Source: Nipponacmea schrenckii (lineage: Eukaryota; Mollusca; Gastropoda; Lottiidae). Taken from it: a stretch of DNA of 64,000 bases. The notes below the pieces were generated by a model that was not told where the DNA came from, did no database searches, and worked only from the letters and a program-made list of their open reading frames with translations. Positions 50,709 to 61,454 of this stretch are shown here, one piece after another. Every line of letters starts with the position of its first letter. Within the stretch, counting starts at the first letter, position 1. Made by a program: the position numbers and the translations under genes. Location: NCBI GenBank assembly GCA_030562195.1, contig JAUJPP010000006.1, positions 6,448,001 to 6,512,000 on the forward strand, read 5' to 3'.

Positions 50709-53700
50709 TTATGATACTGGATAAAAATTGTAAAAACGTTTTTTTAATTTTGTTAACAAGTTCACGTTTAATTGATATTAGTGGAGTCGCTGCATAGACG
50801 TACATTTTATCAACCCTGAATTTTATAACGAGTGTAATTGATACGATTGTTATTCAGCCGATATTTAGTTTTCTAAATGCATGTGGTAACTATTGTATCT
50901 TGTTTAGTTTGAATTGGTGAGCTTTCCGTCATATGATAGTCCCTGAGTGATATCCAACGGTATTTGAACACATATGTTAAGGGTTTGTGAGAGGCGTTTG
51001 ATTTTCAGATTTAGACAATTTGACTTCTGTTTTCACACGTTGAAAGTCTTTGGAGAAACAAACGAGGTAAAATGTGAAACAAGATCTTCAAAAAGAAGAG
51101 TAACCATTTAATTTCGCATTATAATCGAATCTCGAAGGGGTGGCGGTCGGGATCTTAGCATTCAGAAGGCGTCATATTCAAAGGAGGGGATTTGCCTGAA
51201 TACAACGATTCAACACGTTAAAACATTCAAATACATTAGTGAAACATGATAAATTAGAATATTCTTGATGTTACATGCTGGTTACTGAGAAGGGTTAAAT
51301 GGTTCTAACTTTTAGCAGTTTGTTATGGATACATGCCTTTTCTAGCTGGAATTTAACTTCCTAAAAGAAATTATATATCTGCCATGTCAAGTGCTATGTA
51401 ACAAAAGAATTTAGAGACATACTCAATATAAATTGAATCATTTCAATTATCGACTATATATTTAAAGCTCAGAATATTATGTTTGAGAAGGTCTAGAAAA
51501 TATGAGAACGGATGATGTGTAATAAATCTTATGTTAACATATAACACTTTTCTGTCCGACATTAAATTTTTATTATCAGATAAGTCAAGCCATTTTATAA
51601 TCCCTGTCTATAACTATCAACCTTAATTTCCGATCACCAAAAACAAAATTGTCACCGTATGTACATGGCAACTATTTTTTAGATATTATATGGTTGCTTT
51701 GAGATTCCGTAGTCAAGTATAAAATCTAAAATCAATTGGAAGTAAACAAGTACTTATCAAAGCTCTTCACGTCTCTACAAATCAGCTTTAGAAAGGCTTG
51801 AAAGACGGATATTTAATTTAATTCAACTTGTGTGTCTTTTACCGATAGAAGGTGAGTACAAGAAAGAGAGCGAAACAATAGAATCACTTAAAGAATCGAC
51901 AGCTCAAACTAGCACCGGAACTTACCTTACTAATGCTTTTAAGAATCGGGAAGCATTATTATAGAAATCTAAATTTTATGAAGAGTTAGAAATCAATAAA
52001 ATCTAAGGTGGTTTTAGAATTCGAAGTACCTTTAGAATATGAATAGATAATCGTTTTAAACAATACCTAATTCTTTTAGTCTGCTGTTCTATTAAACACT
52101 ACATACTCCCTTTATAAATACTTGACATGTCTGGTCACGTGTTGTCCTAATAAAGTATGTTTTATCAGCGAGAAGAAGGTGTGTTTGATGCCAGCCATCA
52201 TGCTGTTTGATCTGAAATTGGTTCGACGTATTATTCGTGTTTTATAAAGATTACCTCATTTCCTATACCAGAATATTGATTATAGTCTGTTTCAAATATA
52301 TTTCAATTAATGGCTTTGTGCGTTTTAATTGAAATAAATAAAATACCTGTAATTAAAATTATGTTGTTTTACCTGAACTACACGTGTCCATGCTCATGAT
52401 TTGCATTTTGTCAATTATCATTGTCAATGGACTTGTGTTTTTTTTAATTATTCTCCAACATAGAGTATTTCTACACGTGAACTGAAAAAGAATTAGAATG
52501 TCATTTCAACATAAAAAACCTTTGTGTTTTCCTCTTTTCTCAGAAATATTTCATAAAATAGCATATCGAATCACGATAACAGAGAAGATTATATTCTATG
52601 TTCCTGTGCTTATATAATGATACCCCTATATCACTTCATAATTTTAATTTTTGTGTGTATTTATTAAAGATACTATTCAAATAAAGAGTTTGAACAAAAA
52701 TAACAAAACTTTTGTTTTATATTTGTGTATTATTTATGCGGTCTAGACGATTCTTTGATCCAATGTATGATGATGTATGAGGTTAAAACACTTAGTTAAA
52801 TTAAAGTCTACTCGTGTCCGGACAATCTCTAGGCTATTGGTTCTGTGACCGCCATTTTGATGTGAACATGGTATCTCTTTTACCGCCAGCCACAAATAAT
52901 GAAGTAAACACATGTCGACCCTTTGGTCTATTTAATGTCGAGAATGTCAACAAGCTGTCAGAATAAACCAGGAACATCGCACGGAAATGAAAAGTGTGCT
53001 TAGGGAAATGCTGCTAGCTTCCATTCTTTGATAAAATTCACCCTTTCACCAATCTCTTAACTTTTTGCGCCCTTTTCCTTTCATTATGGTTAAATAGTCT
53101 GTCTAATGTGTACGCTTCCAGACGATTCTACCAAAAACCAATTTCTTAGATTGACAAGACTGGTTGGCGTTTGATAGAAATTCTGAACGTTATGATTTCT
53201 TAGACAGTTAGAAAATAGATTTAATTTGATTTCGCCACGTGATATGACAACTTGGGGAAAACTCGCCTTTTCATCTCAAAGATTGTAAATATAATAATAG
53301 AAGAAATGTATGAAATGTAACCGAGATCATAGGTCGCTTCCTGTATAGTTTAGTTTTTGTAAAGTTAATAAGGCAAATAATTAGATTAATTAACTTCAAA
53401 CTGGTAAATTTTAGGGGTGAGATTTATTTATAATTTATTTGTTAACACAGCATTCTATGAAAGATAAAACACACACACTCATTACTGCGAGAAATTTATT
53501 TCACCATTGCAAAGCTTGCTTAAAAATATTCCAGTCAAATCCGTATAAGAGTAATTCAACCAAATACGATACTAGCTACAAATACATACAACCATTGACG
53601 CTTGTGCAAATGCTCTTTCTGTGACATCACCAACGAAATGAATTTGTTTAAATGCTCTGTGGTGGTGCATTATAAAATCACGTGCAGCACACGTTAAGTC

Positions 53701-55528
53701 TTCACCTTTGATTAAAATTAATGTGACTGGACAGCATAGTATTTATTGTTCTTTTGATGAGCAGTTAGTCTCGAGTATCCAATCATAATTAATTAACGGG
53801 ACATTTTATCAACATGGTTTAGGATGTTGTAGGCGAGGTTTTCCAGACAAACTGATTATAGACAGAACTAATAAGATAAAGCTTCTTGATGATCACGACT
53901 TGAAAGGGTCGGTAAATAAGAAAGTTATCAGAAGGCTGTTTGATTGACGGATATCTCCAGCTTTCATTCTGATAATTTCAGTTGAAACTAGTTTCATGTT
54001 TCCACAATTTCTACCAGATTAAAACGTCCTTTAGCTTTCACCCACCGTTCCCTAGAGTACATCTCTTCTAAATTGAATATTATTTTATTAAATTTTGATA
54101 AAAGTAATCTCTTAAAGACATTTCATCCCATTATCGTATAATTTTGGGGTCAGATTCTTCTAAATTCCGATAAAATATTTAATGAAGATAATTCTTATGA
54201 TAAGGTTTCTCATTTTCTATTTAAACAGTGAAGAATTTAAGTACCAAACAGTATTTCATATAGCTAGGTATTTCTCATCATATTTCCTACAAAATGGATT
54301 GTCTTTCACATTTCCAGAGCTGTGCACAGAGCGTCTTAGAGTTCCGTTAATCACATGATCAATTTTTCGACATGTAAATAATTGAAACATTTACCAGTGG
54401 ATCCTTGACAAAAAGTAATGCATTTTGGGAATAATTCATGAGAATTAATAGTAAGTATAGTTAAAGCGTCATTGCGGGCCAACTTATGTTTCATTACAGT
54501 TAAGATAATTCTAGAAAGGGCCCCGTCGCGACGAGCAAGTAAAATATAAATAACTTTTGTAAACTGCTGTACATGTTAGTGGCAAAAGTTTTTCAATTAG
54601 ATTGAGATATCCAAATAACGATTATAACTTTATAGACAACCCTCGTATGTTCTACAATGGATAAACACACCTTTACTCATATCCTTCAAGCAGTGATTAT
54701 ACGATGGGCATAGACATTCCTATTGAATGATAAAACGGTTAACTATGTGTTGTAGCCTTGAAGGCATTCTCATGGAAACCTCTTAGCCAATCCACCCACC
54801 TTTAATTAAGGATTGAATAGCGTATTTACCTGTACAAATGGTCATTATAGAGTTGTCTCCCATAGGTAACATGTCAAGGTAGAAATTGGGATGATATTTA
54901 TTGTTAGAACCATAAAGAGAGGAAAATAGTTCTACTGTACATTTACATACATATAAGCACAAATTTTAATTAAACACGTTTCGCTATTAGATTTTATTTA
55001 GATGATATTCTGCAAACTGGAAAGTAAAAAACGTTTGTTGATTACTATTTATTTCATCGTAGTATATGTGTGCATCTGTCTTAACGGAAGACTCTGTGTA
55101 TTATTCTCTTTTCAATGTCAGTGTATTGTAAAATATCTCCATCAACTTCAATTTTCGTGTCATATTTTTCTGCTATCGAATTTGAACAAATTTGAGCAAC
55201 ACAAAACATTAAGTATGAATTAAGCGAAACGAATATTTACACCACGGAAACAAATTCAACAAACGTAATAATAGTCTGTCAAAATTCAAACCATTTTCAT
55301 TAACCTTTAAGGACCAAACACGCGACTTGATTCTTTCACATGACAATGTTGTCTGCACAATTAGTTGAATCACGTCAGGCATTTAGTGTCTTGTTGCCAA
55401 GACGACAATTAATGTTCGCATCAAACAATCAACATTTATTTAAACTATTAGACAGTTCTGTATCAAATTTTTACTACCTGATTTTTTAAGCTAAATTGAA
55501 CAGATGTGGAATAAAGAGGAAATTAAAC

Positions 55529-55614
55529 CACGCGCACGTGACTATCGCGCACGCGCATGATATGCACCATCGTTAGATAGTTGACACGATGTCGATATTT
55601 TATAAAAATGGCGG
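55529..55614. promoter_or_regulatory. CpG-dense promoter-like patch
   Basis: Seven CpGs fall within about 28 bp, in AT-rich surroundings. CACGTGAC at 55535-55542 is followed by CGCGCACGCGCA at 55546-55557, which fits the NRF1 consensus YGCGCAYGCGCR at all 12 positions. TATAAAAATGGCGG follows at 55601-55614. The ATG there opens only three codons before a stop. No nearby coding exon is seen, so this could be an enhancer, a non-coding RNA start or a first exon of something outside the window. Confidence 0.35.
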
Positions 55615-58600
55615 ATTAATTTCATTTCTTTAAAACTGGAACGAATAATTATAATAAAGAAAATAAAATTTATTGATCGTTTTAGGTTTTGTTTACATTT
55701 GATTAATTCACCTTATTTTACACAAAGAATTCATTGTAATTCATTTTATAAAGTGTTCCGGATCTGTACAAATCTTAGAGTAAAAAACAATTCTACCTTT
55801 CTGTAAATCCGGCAACTTTACTGCATACTTAGCGCGATCAAATACCAGCTATCCTGTCATATATTAGAATGAAAGATAAATTTGCTGTGATCTTGAAAGA
55901 GGAGTAGGACTTTCGAGAAGTATGAAATTGATTTTGAAATCATTTGACTGATTAATACCCTAATCACAGATCATAGAAATAATAGGGAAAATAAATGGTT
56001 TGCAAAGAAAGCAACAAACACTGCAAGAAATAGCAAAATAGATAATGTTAACCTCGTGAAATTTGATAATAGTTGTACGTACAATAGGCAAAGGACAAAA
56101 CATAAAGAAGCTACAGAATCAAAATTTGTTTATTATTAGAATCACGTGTAAATTTATTCACGTTCTATAAACATTATTTATAAATTATCCCAAAAACATT
56201 TTCTGGTGTTAATAGTAGAATGGGAGGTTTCGTACCATTGTTATTTGAAATACTGCCTGACGTGAAGGGCAACGCCAAGTGACAACATCATATACCACAA
56301 CATCAAAGACTGTGTTTGGCCGAGAGCGAGTTTTGAAAACCTCAGACATAAAGGTAAAAAGTATAACATAAATATACTTGCTATTCTTCAAGTTTATTTT
56401 TGCAACTAAATTCACAAATCGGCAATTAACTTTGTATTTATGCATTCAAAACGAAACATGGTAAATATTGAATCTAAAGCAAATATATTTACATTTCTAC
56501 ATCAAAGAGGAATCTAAAGGTGATTTGAGGCACAGGTGTATGAAAAGTCGTTTTCTTCTTTTATTTTTCTTTTAACACTGTTAGTAATAATAGAATACAG
56601 ATAATTCAGTGTTAAACCAATACACTCAGTAAATCTTAACTAGAAGACTTTAATCATGATATATTCTGATTCCGTCTTGAAAACACGCAAATATCTACTT
56701 TCATTTTCTTCTGTATTCTTCTTTGATCAGTGTCTTCAAATCTTAAACAAGAGTTCACAATTGTTGGATTGGTCATCCGCGTGTCTTCAAGGTGTCCAGA
56801 ATATAAAATAGTCTCGTAATTAAAGGGTTAGTTAAATTCTAGTGACCAGGACCAAAATTTATTCCTTTGTTGAAAATATCCCACACATTAGGTTTAATGA
56901 AAATGAAATGAAATTTGTATGGCAACGTCCATCATACTTGCCTATATTTACATGTTCAAATGAAGATTGGGTGTGTATTATTGCAAGGCACTTGCCATCA
57001 AAGTCTATTGCCCTGTCCGTTAGTCCGTTATCTAACTATAGGCTACATCCTACCGACCCCCTTTTTTGTGTGGATTTACACCAAGGCAAGGATGTTGCCT
57101 TTGTATCAACAAAGAACATCTGACAACTAAATTCAATTTTAAACTTCGGATGTAGAGTAAGAGTGCATTATTTCACAGAAATCTACGAGGATTCACTTTC
57201 GACTTAGAAGGGAAGTTAACTTTTATTGCTTCTTTTACACGATTTGTTAATACTAACAGTATTTAACAGTACCAAAATAAAGTTCAAACATCGTGACCTA
57301 GTCACGTGCTTCTTACGAAAAAGTTATTCTCGTATCACCTTAACAGTTTTCATTTTTGAGAATATATTAATCACACATCTTAAAATCTTTTATTTTAGAA
57401 TTAAGATCAAGACAAAAGTGGTGGTGATTCCTTTTAAATTTCATGCTCATCAGAAAGTTTCGAAATTATATTTGTTTTGTAATGGCGGAGCTGAAATTGT
57501 CTGATTGAATCACTCTTCAGGATGAAAGTCGTTACCAATATCTTTTTTTCTTGTCCTTTTGCTAGATATCTAGATAAAGATGATTCTTGATTTTTGTGAT
57601 ATTGCAATGCCTCAGTGCTGAACTTGGCGCCTAATCATGATGGAAACGTTAAATATTATCTTGTGTCATATGATGATGAGTCGGTACAACCAAATAATAA
57701 TAATACTTTTTATTTCTCAATTTTAAAAACTGTAACTGAACTAAATTCAATAGCACTTAGAAATTTAGATATCAAATTACACAAAAAAATATAATATTAA
57801 ATATATTTGTATGTTCTACCATCCTGTCATTAGCGTATACATAAATATACCTTTCATTTTTAATTAACATGTTGTCATCTGTTTACCTTGAAATAATTAA
57901 CATCAAGATTAAAACTAAGATTTGAAGAATATTGCCTTAAGGAGGAACTTCAAACTCACACCTGTTGTTATAGATTAGTATGAATAAGACGAGTAATGAA
58001 TAGTTATGGTTTTAATATTCAATCATATTATACTATACCTCATCAATTATACGCTATACTGATTAAAAAACCGTATTGCTATAGTCAGTAATCCCCTAGA
58101 GCCAACGTTGAACGTGCGAGTTCCTATGAATCAAAGACGGTTAAAGACAAAATCGAAAGTAATATGCAGTCGAGATCTGTTGATTGTGTGACGTTGTGTT
58201 TAAATTCTGAGATTTTCACGCTAATCTCATGCCAATAAATTGTTGTAATTAAGTCCAGAAACCGTGAATATCGTGTTAACTGTCATTAAAACACATAAAA
58301 AAGATGGATGACAATTGTACAACAAGCTTATTAACTTCTATACAGTATTTGTTTAATATCGAGTTATTGTTTTTTATTTCGTGTAATTCTTTCTCTATTT
58401 TCATGTCACGTTAATTTACAATCAGGCCTGGGGTAAGATTCTTGTCTCTACAACTGATTTTCATGTAGAAAACAAAGTTAAAACATGGTACTTAACATGG
58501 TGGAAATCTGTAACAATTCTCGCCTCATTAACTCAATAAATTTCACCACAAAATAGTCCAAATCCAAATCGTAGAAATTTAGCAATAATAAATTTCCCTG

Positions 58601-59861
58601 CTTTTTGGATGATTCTGGATAGTCATTTATTATAAAAATACCAAATAACTGAAGTTTTTGGCTTTCATACACAATGAAAGGAGGGAAGAATAAAATCTGT
58701 AACATATCCGTATTTTCGTAATCGTAGGTAACCGCAATCAATGATTTCGATATGGGTTATTCATCTACGTATATGAATTGGATACATATATATATATTTT
58801 TATATTAGTATAATTAATGGCATGTTCTGTGTATGTAAGATATTGGAATTCTAGTCCGGAAGAAAACATATACAACGTAGACTGGTAATAGAAATATATC
58901 ATCAAGGCTTTACTTACGATTTGTGAAATATACATTCTGCAAAACGACACCAATTATGAAAATGTTGAAAGCTAATCATGTAGAATAATAGATGTATTAA
59001 ACTTTGATGCAAGTCGAGTATCAACATGGGTGATAATCATTGCTATAAATATTGTTAAAATATCTAACAAATTTACCACATTCTATATTTTCTTCAAACT
59101 ACCTCATCTTTCACCTTTTCTTTCAAACAAACTCATCTAAACATCATCACAGGTGCAACTTCTAAGGGCGACAACTCGACATCATGTTCCCATGAAGGGA
59201 ATCTCTCCTGGCACAAAAACATCAGTTAAACTGTGTGTATTTTTATATCAAATGCTAGACATAGTATATGTTTGATTTTGGACCGTTTAAACAATTTCTG
59301 CTAATTAAATAGCAGTTAGCTAGCCGACAATTCCACATTCCTAACTCATTATGTAAGCGACAATGGAAATCGAGTCTCGTTTCGTACACATGGTTTCATT
59401 TACCGCTCAAATTAAGAGGTGGCGCTAACCGTTAGATTCTGGTTATGTATCCTATTTATTTTAAGTGGCTTTTAATCAACTTGGAACATCATGTCGATGT
59501 AATTCATCAGCTAATTACAAACTAAGAACAACATCTTCAAAAACATCCACATTTTCTTTGAAGGTTTGCAGTCAATATTTGGTTCAAGTTTACAGCATGT
59601 TATTCAAGACAAGTTACAGCACGTGTATATATGAAGATTGAGATCCTTTTTCGATGTTTCTTTCTATCCGATTTAGCTTTTATAATTACTATATTATGTA
59701 GTGTGCTTCAAAATCAGTTGGTTGGAACACAGTTTCTCCTTGATAATATTACAATCATTCAAAACTTTATCAGATTCTAAAATATAACCAAAGAATACGG
59801 AATTGTTTTGCGTTTCTGTAGTGATGTCGATATCGAATATATACTATGATGAATTGCGTCT

Positions 59862-59870
59862 GCTAGTTTT
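59862..59870. repeat. Probable target-site duplication, left copy
   Basis: GCTAGTTTT immediately before the element, repeated exactly at 61446-61454 immediately after it; flanking bases beyond the nine differ. Confidence 0.6.
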
Positions 59871-59913
59871 GAATGTAGGTAACTTGGTCACAGGAAATTT
59901 GGTCACCGGAAAC

Positions 59914-60360
59914 ATGGTCACAGTAATACGGGCACAAGGTATTTTGGTCACAGTAATGCGGGCACAAGGTATTTTGGTCACAGTAATGCGGGCACAAGGT
60001 ATTTTGGTCACAGTAATACGGGCACAAGGTATTTTGGTCACAGTAATACGGACACAAGGTAATTTGGTCACATTAATACGGGCACAAGGTAATTTGGTCA
60101 CAGTAATACGGGCACAAGGTAATTTGGTCACAGTAATACGGGCACAAGGTAATTTGATCACAGTAATACGGGCACGAGGTATTTTGGTCACAGTAATACG
60201 GGCACAAGGTATTTTGGTCACAGTAATACGGACACAAGGTAATTTGGTCACAGTAATACGGGCACAAGGTATTTTGGTCACAGTAATACGGACACAAGGT
60301 AATTTGGTCACATTAATACGGACACAAGGTATTTTGGTTACTGCAATAAGGGATAAGGTA
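59914..60360 (+). repeat. Left-arm tandem array, 30-bp unit
   Basis: About 15 units in exact 30-bp register with core GGTCACAGTAATACGGGCAC followed by AAGGT. Left-only variants: GGACACAAGGT (four times) and CATTAATACG (60070 and 60310). The frames open on both strands (191, 182 and shorter) exist because 30 is a multiple of three and the unit lacks stops; they are not proteins. Confidence 0.95.
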
Positions 60361-60990
60361 ATTCGGTCACAATATTGAGTGTACAAGGACAAGACATTGA
60401 GCTGTCATGGAACTACCCTAATGCCCCCACTCCACATATCTCGCGAATAGCTACAAATCGATAAATCTTAGGATTTGTATCCGATTCGTAAGATTTATAG
60501 TCGATTCCTGGGATTCGTATGGACAATCTTGAATTCTTTTCATTTTTACTTGCTTCATTGTGTTTTCGTGACAGATTCTTAGCTGATAATGCCCACTGCT
60601 CTAATGTTATAAAATCGGGACTTTCCGTTCAAACTCATAAAATGCATGTATATTCGTGAAACTACATTTTGTACGAATTGTAAAGGTTCGAGCGTTTATT
60701 GGTAATTTTAAGATTGATTTGTAAGTGCTCATTACAAGTTTGGACCTAGAGTAAGTTATCGCAACAGCTCCATAAATGATAGCACCAAACGCCTTACGGG
60801 AGAAGTCGAGAGAATCCTATAATCCGATCCAGAAAGAGGCTATGCCAGCGGCAAGCGGTGGTAGTAGGGGGATGGGGGAGTAATGATCGAAATGTGCTGC
60901 AATTGATAATCATGTATTTGCTATGAGAGTGATTATCGATTACAGGGGGTAAATTACCTTGTTTCCCTTAGTATTTTGACCAAATATCAT

Positions 60991-61410
60991 GTACCCGTAT
61001 TACTGTGACCAAAATACCTTGTGCCCGTATTACTGTGACCAAAATACCTCGTGCCCGTATTACTGTGACCAAATTACCTTGTGCCCGTATTACTGTGACC
61101 AAAATACCTTGTGCCCGTATTATTGTGACCAAATTACCTTGTGCCCGTATTACTGTGACCAAATTACCTTGTGCCCGTATTACTGTGACCATATTACCTT
61201 GTGCCCGTATTACTGTGACCAAATTACCTTGTGCCCGTATTACTGTGACCATATTACCTTGTGCCCGTATTACTGTGACCAAAATACCTTGTGCCCGTAT
61301 TACTGTGACCAAAATACCTTGTGCCCGTATAACTGTGACCATATTACCTTGTGCCCGTATTACTGTGACCAAAATACCTTGTGCCCGTACTACTGTGACC
61401 ATATTTCCGG
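60991..61410 (-). repeat. Right-arm tandem array, 30-bp unit, inverted
   Basis: 14 units in exact register, reverse complement of the left array (core GTGCCCGTATTACTGTGACC). The variant CCATATTACC recurs (near 61190, 61250 and 61340) and is not seen inside the left array. Long open frames on both strands are artefacts. Confidence 0.95.
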
Positions 61411-61445
61411 TGACCAAATTTCTTGTGACCAAGTTACCGCTCCCC

Positions 61446-61454
61446 GCTAGTTTT
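61446..61454. repeat. Probable target-site duplication, right copy
   Basis: GCTAGTTTT immediately after the element, same orientation as the copy at 59862-59870. Confidence 0.6.

Larger units (their letters stand above)
48091..59861. other. Gene-free region
   Basis: Nearly 12 kb with no supported exon. It holds a 27-A run at 50682-50708, a CpG-dense promoter-like patch at 55529-55614, and a CTCF-like core at 59414-59426. The two overlapping frames at 56842-57130 resemble no protein I know; GCCCTGTCCGTTAGTCCGTT near 57010 recalls the TCCGTCGGTCCG element, but the ends are not convincing. Confidence 0.5.
59871..61445. mobile_element. Foldback transposon with inverted arms made of 30-bp tandem repeats
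   Basis: The left arm (59871 to about 60380) and right arm (about 60940-61445) are inverted copies. Both start at the outside with a shared unique segment: GGTAACTTGGTCACA, GAAATTTGGTCACCGGAAA, ATGGTCACAGTA. The 30-bp array follows. The inner edges also correspond (AAGGGATAAGGTAATT against the reverse of AATTACCTTGTTTCCCTT). The middle, about 550 bp, has no ORF. GCTAGTTTT stands directly outside both ends (59862-59870 and 61446-61454) as a probable 9-bp target-site duplication. No transposase is present, so it is non-autonomous. Drosophila FB elements have the same plan. Confidence 0.82.

Noticed and set aside
56915..57123. Third copy of the TCCGTCGGTCCG element family
   Set aside because: Only GCCCTGTCCGTTAGTCCGTT and some GGCAAGG words are shared; no matching ends were found.
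59803..60392. Long open frames of 182-191 codons with repeats such as TVIRAQGNLV on both strands, and similar frames at 60968-61475
   Set aside because: They follow from a stop-free 30-bp unit in exact register inside transposon arms; several frames on both strands are open at once.
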